Of a stretch of 64,000 nt of DNA, positions 26,298-34,542 are shown piece by piece. Below the pieces are notes generated by a model. The model had not been told where the DNA came from. It saw nothing but the letters and a program-made list of their open reading frames with translations, and did not search any database. Source of the DNA: Gp6-AA40 sp035492455 (lineage in GTDB: Bacteria; Acidobacteriota; Vicinamibacteria; Vicinamibacterales; UBA2999); assembly GCA_035492455.1 (NCBI GenBank), contig DATJJE010000036.1, forward strand, positions 39,617 to 103,616. The letters are read 5' to 3'. The translations under genes were made by a program, and so were the position numbers. Position 1 is the first letter of the stretch. Every line of letters begins with the position of its first letter.

Positions 26298-27184
26298 GTG
26301 CGAAAACGCTGCTGAGTGGGAGAGGCACGCGGCGTTTCGTCATCCTCACCGGACTCTCCGGCTCGGGCAAGACGCAGGCCATCCGCGCGCTCGAGGATCT
26401 CGGCTACTTCTGCATCGACAACCTGCCGACGCTGCTGCTTCCGACCATGGCGGATCTGGCGGCACGCGAGGCAAGCTCGCTCGATAAGGTCGCCATCGTC
26501 GTCGACATCCGCGAGAAAGATTTTCTGTCCCAGTTTCCCCGCGTGTTCCGCAAGCTGCGCGCGGCGCCGAGCCTGAAGCCGATGCTCATCTTCCTGGAGG
26601 CCAGCCATTCCGCGCTGGTGCGGCGCTTCAGCGAAACGCGCCGCCCGCATCCGCTGGCGCGCGACCGTTCGGTCAGCGAAGGCATCGCCGAGGAGCGCAA
26701 AAAGCTCGATCAAATCCGGTCGATGGCCGACCTCATCATCGATACGTCGAATCTGACCGTGCACGAGCTGCGCGACATCTTCATGCAGATGTCGCGCGAC
26801 GGGCGCGAACGGGCCGACATGGTGGTAAATCTTGTGAGCTTCGGCTACAAGAATGGCGTGCCGGTAGACGCGGATCTGGTGTTCGACGTGCGCTGCCTGC
26901 CCAACCCGCATTTCGTGGACAACCTGCGCAAACTCACAGGACGAGACGCGCCGGTCGTCCGCTACATGCGAAAGCACACTGAGACGCGCGACTTTCTGGA
27001 TCGGCTGACGTCGTTTCTGAAGTTCGCGCTGCCGCAGTATGTGCAGGAAGGAAAGAGCTACCTGACGGTGGCGATCGGCTGCACGGGCGGACAGCACCGT
27101 TCGGTGATGATTGCGGAAGCATTGAAGAAGTCGTTAAAGGGCGTGAAGGGCGTCCGACTGCGGGTGAAGCACCGGGATAGTTAA
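26294..27184 (+). CDS. rapZ: RapZ-like nucleotide-binding protein (YvcJ/RapZ family)
   Basis: P-loop protein of 296 aa. Walker A GLSGSGKTQ lies at 20-28, followed by the family-typical LEDLGYFCIDNLP. The C-terminal domain ends VAIGCTGGQHRSVMIAEAL, which in E. coli RapZ belongs to the RNA- and metabolite-binding part. In enterobacteria RapZ controls GlmS through small RNAs; elsewhere the role is less clear. The GTG start overlaps the hprK stop. Position within the PTS cluster is standard. Confidence 0.93.
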   Translation: MSAKTLLSGRGTRRFVILTGLSGSGKTQAIRALEDLGYFCIDNLPTLLLPTMADLAAREASSLDKVAIVVDIREKDFLSQFPRVFRKLRAAPSLKPMLIFLEASHSALVRRFSETRRPHPLARDRSVSEGIAEERKKLDQIRSMADLIIDTSNLTVHELRDIFMQMSRDGRERADMVVNLVSFGYKNGVPVDADLVFDVRCLPNPHFVDNLRKLTGRDAPVVRYMRKHTETRDFLDRLTSFLKFALPQYVQEGKSYLTVAIGCTGGQHRSVMIAEALKKSLKGVKGVRLRVKHRDS

Positions 27185-27235
27185 CATGCCGTTCCCACTT
27201 CAGCTAAGAGGAAGCGTGAACTGCCAGGCGCCAGC

Positions 27236-27652
27236 ATGATCGGCGTCGTCGTCGTCACGCACGGGCAGCTGGCTACAGAGCTGGTGAACGCGGCCGAAAC
27301 GATCGTCGGCGAGCTGGCGCAATTCACGGCCGTGTCGATCGGCTGGCATGAAGACACGGAGGATGCGCGAGGGGAGATCGCACAGGCGATCGCGCGCGTC
27401 GGGCAGGATGACGGCGTACTGATCCTTACCGACATGTTCGGCGGAACGCCATCGAACCTGGCGATGACGTTCCTGAGCGACCACGTCGAAGTGATTACGG
27501 GTGTGAACCTGCCGATGTTGATCAAGCTTGCCGATCTTGGCCGGCGCGCCGATCTGCTGACCGCTGCGCGTGAGATGCGCGAAGAAGGCCGCGCGGCGAT
27601 ATGGGTGGCCTCCGATCTCCTACGCGGAGAGAAGGCAGGCGAGAAGCCGTAG
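27236..27652 (+). CDS. PTS EIIA component, mannose family
   Basis: A 138-aa EIIA-Man-fold protein. The phosphorylated histidine is His9 in VVVVTHGQLA, and the substrate loop reads LTDMFGGTPSN, both diagnostic. No EIIB, EIIC or EIID gene is nearby, so the protein probably acts as a regulatory phosphate sink or sensor instead of serving sugar uptake (inference). The 51-bp gap upstream holds nothing I recognise. Its stop is immediately followed by the HPr start. Confidence 0.92.
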   Translation: MIGVVVVTHGQLATELVNAAETIVGELAQFTAVSIGWHEDTEDARGEIAQAIARVGQDDGVLILTDMFGGTPSNLAMTFLSDHVEVITGVNLPMLIKLADLGRRADLLTAAREMREEGRAAIWVASDLLRGEKAGEKP

Positions 27653-27931
27653 ATGGTAACGCAATCGGTCGAAGTGACCAACGCTCTGGGATTGCATGCG
27701 CGCGCGGCAGCCAGGTTTGTCCACCTGGCGACGCGCTTCACATCGAAAATTCGTGTCGCGCGCGATTCGAAAGTGATGGACGGGAAGAGCATCATGGGAA
27801 TCCTGCTGCTGGCCGCAGCGCGTGGAACGACGCTCACGATTACCGCGGAGGGGCCGGACGAAGCGAGCGCGGTGCAATCGCTGATCGAGCTGGTGGAATC
27901 CGGCTTTGGAGAAGAATCGTGGAACGTCTGA
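27653..27931 (+). CDS. Phosphocarrier protein HPr
   Basis: A 92-aa HPr with phospho-accepting His15 in NALGLHARAA and the regulatory serine Ser46 in MDGKSIMGILLLAA. Having Ser46 together with HprK means this HPr can carry both modifications. It lies directly after EIIA and overlaps the EI gene by 13 bp, so the three are translated as one unit. Confidence 0.95.
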   Translation: MVTQSVEVTNALGLHARAAARFVHLATRFTSKIRVARDSKVMDGKSIMGILLLAAARGTTLTITAEGPDEASAVQSLIELVESGFGEESWNV

Positions 27932-29730
27932 AGGGCATCGGCGTCTCGTCCGGCGTTGCATTCGGACCTGCGCTCGTCGCGATTCAACGGACGCAGGTGA
28001 TTCGCTTCCCGATCGCGCCGGATCGCGTCGCGCGCGAGCTGTCGGCGCTCGAGCGTGCGCGCAAGCGCTCACACCATCAACTGCAGCAGATCCGGCAGCG
28101 GATTTCCGAGCTCAAGGGAACAGAGCTTGCCGCCATCTTCGACGCGCAGCTGCTGATGCTCGACGATCCCGTGCTCGTGGGCCGCGCGGCGGACCTCATC
28201 TCCGCCGAGCGCGTCAACGCCGAATGGGCGGTTCAGCGCGCCTTCGACGAGATCGCGGAGGTGTTCAACAACGTCGAGGATCCCTACCTGCACGAGCGGA
28301 AGGGCGACCTGCATGATGTCGCCGGCCGTCTGCGTATGAATCTGCGCGGCGAGAAGGGCGCGCGCGATCTGCTGCAGGATCTCGACTCGCCCTGCGTACT
28401 GATCGCCGACGAGCTCACACCATCGGTCGTGGCGCAGCTCGATTGGACGCGCATTCTGGGCTTCGCCACCGATGCGGGAAGCCGCACGTACCACACCGCG
28501 ATCCTCGCGCGCTCCCTCGGCGTTCCCGCCGTCGTCGGCCTCCACGACGTCAGCACGCGCATCCCGGCAGGTGCATCGGTCATCATCGACGGCGACAGCG
28601 GCGACGTCGTCATCGATCCGGCGCCCGGCGATCGACGTGAAGCTGAAGCACGTACGCGTCTGCAGCGCGGACGACACGCGGCGCCGCAGAGCGAGGGGCC
28701 GAACGAAACAACAGACGGTATTCGTATCCACCTGCACGCGAACATCGAGCGCACCGACGATGTCGCGATGGCACTCGCATCCGGCGCCGAAGGCATCGGG
28801 TTGTATCGATCGGAATTCCTGCTCGTCGGCGGACCGCCCGATCTGGCCGGCGAGGACGAACAGTACGAGGTGTACCGACACGTCGTGCAGCACATGGCGC
28901 CGCGGCCGGTCACGATCCGTACGTTCGACATCGACGAACGGCAGCTCGCGCGGCCGCTGGTCGACACAGCGCTTGACGCGCGATGGTTTCCGGATGCGGA
29001 GCGCACGGGCCACGCCGGTCTGCGCGGCATCCGCTTCGGTCTCGCGCAGCCGACGATCTTCAAGACGCAGCTGCGCGCGCTGCTCCGGGCCGCTGCGCAC
29101 GGACCGCTGCGCATCATGTTTCCGTTCGTCTCGTCGGTGCACGAGGTGCGTGCGGCGCGGCTGATCCTCACGGAGGCAGCCGCTGAGCTCGATGCACGCC
29201 GCGCAGCGGCAGGCAAGGTCGACGTCGGCATCATGATCGAGGTGCCGTCGGCGGCATTCACCGCCTCGCTGCTCGCGCGCGAGGTGGACTTCTTCACCAT
29301 CGGCACGAACGATCTAATCCAGTACACGCTTGCCGTCGATCGGACGGACGAGCGCGTATCGGATCGGTACGAGCCACTGCATCCGGCGGTGCTGCGATTG
29401 ATTCGTCAGGTGCGTCGCGGTGCCGTGCGAGAGGGGATTCCCATCGCCGTCTGCGGTGAAATGGCGTCGGACCCGCTGCTGCTGCGGCTGATGATCGGCT
29501 GCGGCCTCACCGAGTTCAGCATGACCCCCGGCTCTCTTGCCATGGCGCGCCGCGTCGTTTCCGAGACGAGCGCGGGGGAAATGGCGCGCATCGCCGCGCG
29601 CGTGATGACGCTCGGTACGGTGGAAGAGATCGAACAGGTACTCGTCGAGCACTTCGGGCCCGATGGCGGGCCCGTCGCGCCGAAGCCGCGCGGCGGCGAT
29701 GGCGGACGCGAAGAGGTGAAGACGCAATGA
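27919..29730 (+). CDS. ptsI: Phosphoenolpyruvate-protein phosphotransferase (PTS enzyme I)
   Basis: Transfers phosphate from PEP to HPr. The 603-aa protein begins RLKGIGVSSGVAFGPA. The phospho-histidine is His192 in SRTYHTAILARSLGVPAVVG, with Tyr where many EIs have Ser or Cys before it. The PEP-binding barrel shows LYRSEFLL, IRTFDIDERQ, MFPFVSSVHEV, TIGTNDLIQYTLAVDR and the catalytic Cys in VCGEMASDP. GTG 27919 is chosen inside the HPr gene. A low-complexity insert (about 235-260) separates the swivel domain from the barrel. Confidence 0.95.
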   Translation: MERLKGIGVSSGVAFGPALVAIQRTQVIRFPIAPDRVARELSALERARKRSHHQLQQIRQRISELKGTELAAIFDAQLLMLDDPVLVGRAADLISAERVNAEWAVQRAFDEIAEVFNNVEDPYLHERKGDLHDVAGRLRMNLRGEKGARDLLQDLDSPCVLIADELTPSVVAQLDWTRILGFATDAGSRTYHTAILARSLGVPAVVGLHDVSTRIPAGASVIIDGDSGDVVIDPAPGDRREAEARTRLQRGRHAAPQSEGPNETTDGIRIHLHANIERTDDVAMALASGAEGIGLYRSEFLLVGGPPDLAGEDEQYEVYRHVVQHMAPRPVTIRTFDIDERQLARPLVDTALDARWFPDAERTGHAGLRGIRFGLAQPTIFKTQLRALLRAAAHGPLRIMFPFVSSVHEVRAARLILTEAAAELDARRAAAGKVDVGIMIEVPSAAFTASLLAREVDFFTIGTNDLIQYTLAVDRTDERVSDRYEPLHPAVLRLIRQVRRGAVREGIPIAVCGEMASDPLLLRLMIGCGLTEFSMTPGSLAMARRVVSETSAGEMARIAARVMTLGTVEEIEQVLVEHFGPDGGPVAPKPRGGDGGREEVKTQ

Positions 29731-30080
29731 GTGTGACCAGAGTGGAGAAGCCCTGGGGCTACGAGCTGCACTGGGCGAAGACGGATCGCTACGTCGGCAA
29801 AGTGCTCCACATCAACGCGGGTCACGCACTGAGCCTCCAGTACCACAACAAGAAGGACGAGACGATTTACGTCCACAGGGGCAAGATGCTGTTCGAAATC
29901 GGTCCGAAGGGCGGTCCGCTCGAGAAGCGCGAAATGCGTCCGGGCGATTCGGTGCACGTCACACCGCTCACCGTTCACCGCATGACGGCGCTTGAAGACT
30001 GCGATCTGCTTGAAGTGTCGACACCCGAGCTCGATGACGTCGTCAGGCTCGAAGACAGGTACGGACGCGAAGGCACGTAG
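29727..30080 (+). CDS. Small cupin, phosphomannose isomerase type II-like
   Basis: A 117-aa single-domain cupin. It opens with VEKPWGYELHWAKTD, matching the isomerase domain of type II mannose-6-phosphate isomerases, and has the metal-site histidines in LQYHNKKDETIYVHRGK and VTPLTVHRMTA. It overlaps ptsI by ATGA. A role as a stand-alone sugar-phosphate isomerase is plausible but unproven. The TAG stop coincides with the GTAG that opens a palindromic repeat. Confidence 0.8.
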   Translation: MSVTRVEKPWGYELHWAKTDRYVGKVLHINAGHALSLQYHNKKDETIYVHRGKMLFEIGPKGGPLEKREMRPGDSVHVTPLTVHRMTALEDCDLLEVSTPELDDVVRLEDRYGREGT

Positions 30081-30100
30081 GGGCCGGCTGAAGCCGGCCC
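30078..30100. repeat. Palindromic repeat providing the cupin stop codon
   Basis: A perfect 9-bp stem, GGGCCGGCT with AGCCGGCCC, around loop GA (30081-30100), preceded directly by TAG. It lies in the 47 bp between the cupin and the exported aldolase-like gene. Confidence 0.8.
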
Positions 30101-30127
30101 AATGATCGGTCAAAAATGGAGGGTGTG

Positions 30128-31126
30128 ATGACACGCGTTGGCCTCAGCACGCTGATAGCCCTCGTCTTCGGCGCCGCGACATTCCTCGCGCAGGGACAAC
30201 CGACGACGTTCCCGCTGGCGGCTCCGACAGGCAAGGACAGCAACGCGAAGACCACGCCTCCGCCAGGGGCGCAAAATCAGGGCGCGCTTAATCCGGACAA
30301 CTGGAAGTACGGTCCCGCGTTCGATGCGCCAAGCGGCAGCAAGATCTGGAATCCGGTCAAGCTGAAGATGATGGCTGGCCAGAAGGTCACCGGCGGCACC
30401 GTATTCAGCGCCACGGATCCGGCGACCTACTGCGCGATGGCGAACGCCGGCTACGACTTCATCTGGACCGAGCAGCAGCACGACGGCCGCGACTGGGAAG
30501 CGACGTCGCGGCTGTGGCGGACCTGTCCGCACGCGAAGGCTGTCCCCGGCGTGCGCGTTGCCTATGCGGACGAGCGAGAGATCCAGCATGCGATGGACGC
30601 GGGCGCCCTTGTCGTTGTGGTGCCGACGATCGACACCGTCGAAGAAGCCATCGCGGCGCGCAACTGGGTGTATTTTCCACCGCTTGGGCGACGCAGCCAG
30701 GGTGGAGGACAGGCATTCGATCCGGCCGTGTACGGCAGCGTTCCGGGCGGCTACCGTCAAACCATCAACGACAACATCGTGCTGATCCTGATGATCGAAA
30801 CGCTCGAGGGCGCGAAGAATGCGGCGGAGATCGCCAAAGTGCCTGGTGTGACTGCGCTGTTCGCAGCCAGCGGCGATCTCGGCAACTTCAGCGGCTACGC
30901 CCAGGGAAGTCCGGACTACGAACGCCTGATCAACGTCGTGCACGACGCGGCGATCGGCGCCGGCAGGCGGCTATGCGGGCCGCTCGCCTGGCGCGATCGA
31001 CCGGACTTCACCTGCTTCCAGGCAGGTACTGAGACCGCGGCCATCGCGCGCGGTGTTGCGGCCGAACTCGGGCCGCTCGCAAATACGCAGGGCAAGCCGG
31101 AAGTGGGCCCCTGGGCAGGGAAATAG
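30128..31126 (+). CDS. Exported HpcH/HpaI aldolase-like protein
   Basis: Predicted 332 aa. ATG 30128 is chosen because GGAGG sits 5 nt upstream (30118-30122); an ATG at 30116 would put that motif inside the gene. The N-terminus (LSTLIALVFGAATFLAQGQ) is a signal peptide. The mature part has the HpcH/HpaI pyruvate-aldolase barrel: AMANAGYDFIWTEQQH, VPGVRVAYADEREIQHAMDAGALVVVVPTIDTVEEA, ILMIETLEGAKNAAEIAKVPGV, and GDLGNFSG. Family enzymes cleave or form 2-oxo acid aldols with a divalent metal. Export is unusual; the substrate is unknown. Confidence 0.8.
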   Translation: MTRVGLSTLIALVFGAATFLAQGQPTTFPLAAPTGKDSNAKTTPPPGAQNQGALNPDNWKYGPAFDAPSGSKIWNPVKLKMMAGQKVTGGTVFSATDPATYCAMANAGYDFIWTEQQHDGRDWEATSRLWRTCPHAKAVPGVRVAYADEREIQHAMDAGALVVVVPTIDTVEEAIAARNWVYFPPLGRRSQGGGQAFDPAVYGSVPGGYRQTINDNIVLILMIETLEGAKNAAEIAKVPGVTALFAASGDLGNFSGYAQGSPDYERLINVVHDAAIGAGRRLCGPLAWRDRPDFTCFQAGTETAAIARGVAAELGPLANTQGKPEVGPWAGK

Positions 31127-31184
31127 GATTCGTGATTTGCGATTTGTGATCAGATTTCAAATCACAAATCACTAATCCCAATCA
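31127..31184. repeat. Inverted heptamer hairpin between convergent genes
   Basis: Left arm: GATTCGT, then GATTTGC and GATTTGT (31127-31147). Right arm: the same type in the opposite sense, such as AAATCAC (to 31184). The element starts at the base after the aldolase-like TAG and ends in the ssb stop codon, whose TGA (minus strand) starts a TGATTGG unit. It may serve as a two-way terminator. Confidence 0.82.
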
Positions 31185-31622
31185 AAACGGGATATCGTCG
31201 TCGGTGATCGGCTCCATCGGCGGCTCGTCGCCGCTGCTGTGCGACACGCTCGAGCCGCCTCGATCCATCGCTGCTCCGCGGCCGCCGCCACCGCCACCGC
31301 CGAGCAGCGTGATGCGGTCTGCCTTGATCTCCGTCGTGTAGCGCTTGTTGCCGTCCTTGTCGTCCCACTGGCGCGTCTGCAGCTTCCCCTCGACGTAGAT
31401 CTGCTTCCCCTTCGTCAGGTACTCCTGCAGCGACTCCGCCTGCTTGCCCCAGAGGACGATGCGGTGCCACTCGGTTTTTTCCTGCCGCTGCCCGCCCTTG
31501 TCGTTCCACACCTCGGTGGTCGCCAGATTCAACGTCGCAACCGCTGCGCCGCCAGGGGTATAGCGAAGCTCGGCGTCACGACCCAGGTTGCCCACGAGAA
31601 TCACTTTGTTCACGCTTCCCAT
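31182..31622 (-). CDS. ssb: Single-stranded DNA-binding protein
   Basis: A 146-aa SSB. The OB fold runs from VNKVILVGNLGRDAELRYTP through TEWHRIVLWGKQAESLQEYLTKG to YTTEIKADRITLLGG. A Gly-rich linker follows, then the acidic tip DDDIPF that recruits repair and replication partners. Full length. Confidence 0.96.
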   Translation of the reverse strand: MGSVNKVILVGNLGRDAELRYTPGGAAVATLNLATTEVWNDKGGQRQEKTEWHRIVLWGKQAESLQEYLTKGKQIYVEGKLQTRQWDDKDGNKRYTTEIKADRITLLGGGGGGGRGAAMDRGGSSVSHSSGDEPPMEPITDDDIPF

Positions 31623-31662
31623 TCGACATTCTCCGTTCCGACGGATGTTGCACCCGTCGCCT

Positions 31663-31687
31663 GGGCGGGCATGCAGACCCCGCCCCT
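31663..31687. repeat. Imperfect palindromic repeat upstream of ssb
   Basis: GGGCGGG and CCCCGCCCC flank a short ATGCAGA-containing centre, followed by CTA. It lies between the ssb start and the end of cpoB, and is a degenerate member of the family seen at 3129-3150. Confidence 0.5.
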
Positions 31688-31727
31688 ATGCAGCAATTAC
31701 ATTAGCGGGGCAGCGTGACGGGAGAGG

Positions 31728-32576
31728 TCACTGTGCCGGACGCCGTGCCACCCGATCGAGATTCTGTCTCGCCAGCCGACCGGCGTCGCTATCGGGAGCG
31801 GTGCGAATGACGGTGTTCCACGACTCGCGCGCGTCGTCGAGCTGACCGAGGCGTTCCTGCGCCAGCCCGCGCTTGTAGTACGCGTCGGGTACGGCGTTGC
31901 CCATCGGGTAGTTCTGAATCACCGCATTGTATGCGGCAATGGCGTCGGTCCACTTGTTTTGTGCGTAATAGGTCTCGCCGATCAGGAACTGCGCATCGTC
32001 GGCCATCTCCGATCGCGGGAAGGTCTTCAGAAACGCATCGAAGCCGGTGATGGCGAGCGACCACTGGCCCGCCGCGTAGTCCGCGCGTGCCGTGTCGAAC
32101 ATGCGTGTGGGCGACAGGCCGGCGGTTGACGGCGGCGCGCCCGTCGTCGGCGCCGGCGCGGGAGGCGCATTCGGATCGCCAACGGGTACGGCGGGTGCCG
32201 CGCTGATCGCCGGCGCGACGGGGATCGAATTGCGAAGCGCTTCGATCTCCTCGCGCACGTTGGAGACGCGCACGTTCGTGTCGTCGACACGCTCGCGAAT
32301 CGCGCGCAGGTCCTTGCCCATGTCATCGACGATGACCTTCTGATCGGCAAAGCCCTTGCGCGTGGCGTCGTTGGCTGCGTCGAGCCGCGTGTTCACCGTC
32401 TTGATCTGATCCTGCAGCGCCTGGGTCAGCGTGGCGATGGCCACCTGCAGCTCCTGCGTCTGCTGCTGCAGCATGCGAATGTCGGCCATCATCTGCCGCT
32501 GCTCGCGGCTCTGCGCGGAAGATGGCGCGGCGGCGACCAGCAACACGGCGACAATCGTGCAAATCCTGTTCATCAT
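31728..32576 (-). CDS. cpoB: Tol-Pal system protein CpoB (YbgF)
   Basis: Periplasmic protein that in E. coli links Tol-Pal with cell-wall synthesis during division. The 282-aa sequence has a signal peptide (1-21, ending PSSAQ), a coiled coil at about 25-120 (QMMADIRMLQQQTQELQVAIATL), a Pro/Ala linker, and C-terminal TPR repeats (MFDTARADYAAGQWSLAI, FLIGETYYAQNKWTDAIAAY). Two ATGs in a row start it; GGAG lies 7 nt before the second (32573). Last gene of the tol operon. Confidence 0.92.
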   Translation of the reverse strand: MMNRICTIVAVLLVAAAPSSAQSREQRQMMADIRMLQQQTQELQVAIATLTQALQDQIKTVNTRLDAANDATRKGFADQKVIVDDMGKDLRAIRERVDDTNVRVSNVREEIEALRNSIPVAPAISAAPAVPVGDPNAPPAPAPTTGAPPSTAGLSPTRMFDTARADYAAGQWSLAITGFDAFLKTFPRSEMADDAQFLIGETYYAQNKWTDAIAAYNAVIQNYPMGNAVPDAYYKRGLAQERLGQLDDARESWNTVIRTAPDSDAGRLARQNLDRVARRPAQ

Positions 32577-32586
32577 GATCTCCGTA

Positions 32587-33159
32587 CTACTTCGATGTAA
32601 TCACGAAGTGGGCGCGGCGGTTCTTCGACCAGGCCGTCTCCGTGTGTCCCATGTCGAACGGGAATTCCTTACCGTAGCTCACCGTTCGTAGGCGATCGGG
32701 AGAGATGCCCAGCGCCACCATATACGTTTTCACCGCGACCGCGCGGCGTTCTCCGAGCGCGAGGTTGTATTCGGCGGTCCCGCGCTCGTCGCAGTGTCCT
32801 TCGATCGTGACGACCCAGGTCGGATATTTCTTCATGATGTCCGCATTCGCCGCGACGACGGCGCGCCCGGCATCGTCAAGGTCCTCACTGTCGAGAGCGA
32901 AGAACGCGGGCTTGAAGGGCGAATCGCGATTCAGGTCCTCGAGCGAGCGGTTGCTGATGTTGTCTTCGTTGATCGACGGAACCGGGACGGCCTCCTCGAC
33001 GCGTTCGGCAGTACGCGGAGGCGGCGGCGGTGGCGTTGACGGCTGTGTGGAAGTTGTTGCGGGCGGCGCAGGCTGACCGGCCGCGGTCGCCGGCTGCTTC
33101 TTCGCGCATCCGATCGCCAGGGCTACAACGAGCATCACAAGGGTTATTGCACGGTTCAT
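32587..33159 (-). CDS. pal: Peptidoglycan-associated lipoprotein Pal
   Basis: Outer-membrane lipoprotein that binds peptidoglycan and TolB. Lipobox LAIGC gives acylated Cys18. A Pro/Thr-rich linker (20-50) is followed by the OmpA-like domain with WVVTIEGHCDERGTAEYNLALGERRA, the diaminopimelate-binding loop. 190 aa, normal length. Confidence 0.95.
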   Translation of the reverse strand: MNRAITLVMLVVALAIGCAKKQPATAAGQPAPPATTSTQPSTPPPPPPRTAERVEEAVPVPSINEDNISNRSLEDLNRDSPFKPAFFALDSEDLDDAGRAVVAANADIMKKYPTWVVTIEGHCDERGTAEYNLALGERRAVAVKTYMVALGISPDRLRTVSYGKEFPFDMGHTETAWSKNRRAHFVITSK

Positions 33160-33168
33160 GTCCCGTCC

Positions 33169-34542
33169 TTAGTTCGACCATGACGGCGTGTAGTTGTTGC
33201 CGTCGCGAGTAATTTGCTTAACGTTTTTCCCGTCGCGTCCCATCGTGTAGATCTGCACGCCGCGGCCGCCGCGCGTTGACGTGAACGCGATGTGGCGGCC
33301 GTTCGGCGAATACGCCGGGCTCTCGTTGCTGCCCTCGCCGAACGTGATCTGCCGCGTCTCGCCGCCGGCCAGGTCGTACACCTTGATGTCGTAACCGGGC
33401 CCCGTGCGCGCGGCAAACGCGATCTCGTTGAACGGCGCCGGAGCCCACGTGGGCCTGTCGGCGTACGACTCGTTCGTCGTTATGCGGCGTAGATTCAACC
33501 CGTCCGCACCGGCGACGTAGATTTGCGGTGTGCCGCCGCGATCGGACGTAAAGGCGATCTGCGTGCCGTTGGGTGACCACGTCGGCGACGTGTCGATGGC
33601 GGGGTTGTTGGTGACGCGTCGTAAGTTCGAGCCGTCGCGGTTCATTACGTACAGCTCGGGATTGCCGTCGCGATTCGACGTGAAGCAGATGCGCGTCCCG
33701 TCGGGCGAGAACATCGGCAGCCAGTTCTGCGCGACGCCGTTGGTCGGCGTCTCCTGCAGACCCTGATAGATCAGCGCCACGAAGATGTCGGGATAACCGC
33801 GGCGATACGACGTGTAGGCGATGCCGCGCGCATCCGGCGCCCACGTCGGCGTAATGTTCAACTGCCGATTCGTCGTCACGCGGCGAACGTTCTCGCCATC
33901 GTAGTCGGCGATGTAGACCTCTTTCACGTCGCGGTTTTGCACGGGCCCGGCGATGCGTTCCCGATTGCGGTCCGACGAGAACGCGATCTTCGTCCGCGCC
34001 ACACCGCGCAGCGCGCGCTGCTGCTGATGGATCTCGTCGGAAATCGTGTGCGCGTAGAGCCGCGGATTGGCCGCCGCGCCGGTGTACTCCTTCGCGAACA
34101 CGGACTGCCGCGTTCGCACGTTGTAGAGGCGCACCTGCACGCGGACGTTGTTCGCGTCGGTTTTCTGGACCGTGCCGAAGACCACCGCATCCGCGCCAAG
34201 CTCACGCCACGCGGCGAACGGCACATCGTCGGCTGTGCGTGCCGGCGGAATCGTCGAATACGTGTCACGCGGGATCATGTAGAACTCTCGCTCGAAGTTC
34301 AGGTCATCCCATAGCACCTGACCGAGCGTCTTTGCGGTGTCCGCCGCGTCAGGAGAAAGCGCGACGAAATCGGGCACCGCATACCGCGGCGGTGTTCCCG
34401 GCTCGCCGCTGATGACCAGCTGAATCTCTGACGGCTGTTGCGTCGCCGGCGCAGGCTCTTGCGGCGTCTGCGCCAGAAGCGCGATGACGCAGCATGCCGC
34501 TAACACAACTCCCAGCGTCCAATTCATCACGTTCTTGTCCAT
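33169..34542 (-). CDS. tolB: Tol-Pal system protein TolB
   Basis: Periplasmic protein of 457 aa with a signal peptide (about 1-25), an N-terminal alpha/beta domain (LSPDAADTAKTLGQVLWDDLNFEREFYMI) and a six-bladed propeller with repeats such as PTWAPDARGIAYTSYR, PMFSPDGTRICFTSNRDG and PTWSPNGTQIAFTSDRGG. It docks to Pal and TolA. It lies between tolA and pal. Confidence 0.95.
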   Translation of the reverse strand: MDKNVMNWTLGVVLAACCVIALLAQTPQEPAPATQQPSEIQLVISGEPGTPPRYAVPDFVALSPDAADTAKTLGQVLWDDLNFEREFYMIPRDTYSTIPPARTADDVPFAAWRELGADAVVFGTVQKTDANNVRVQVRLYNVRTRQSVFAKEYTGAAANPRLYAHTISDEIHQQQRALRGVARTKIAFSSDRNRERIAGPVQNRDVKEVYIADYDGENVRRVTTNRQLNITPTWAPDARGIAYTSYRRGYPDIFVALIYQGLQETPTNGVAQNWLPMFSPDGTRICFTSNRDGNPELYVMNRDGSNLRRVTNNPAIDTSPTWSPNGTQIAFTSDRGGTPQIYVAGADGLNLRRITTNESYADRPTWAPAPFNEIAFAARTGPGYDIKVYDLAGGETRQITFGEGSNESPAYSPNGRHIAFTSTRGGRGVQIYTMGRDGKNVKQITRDGNNYTPSWSN

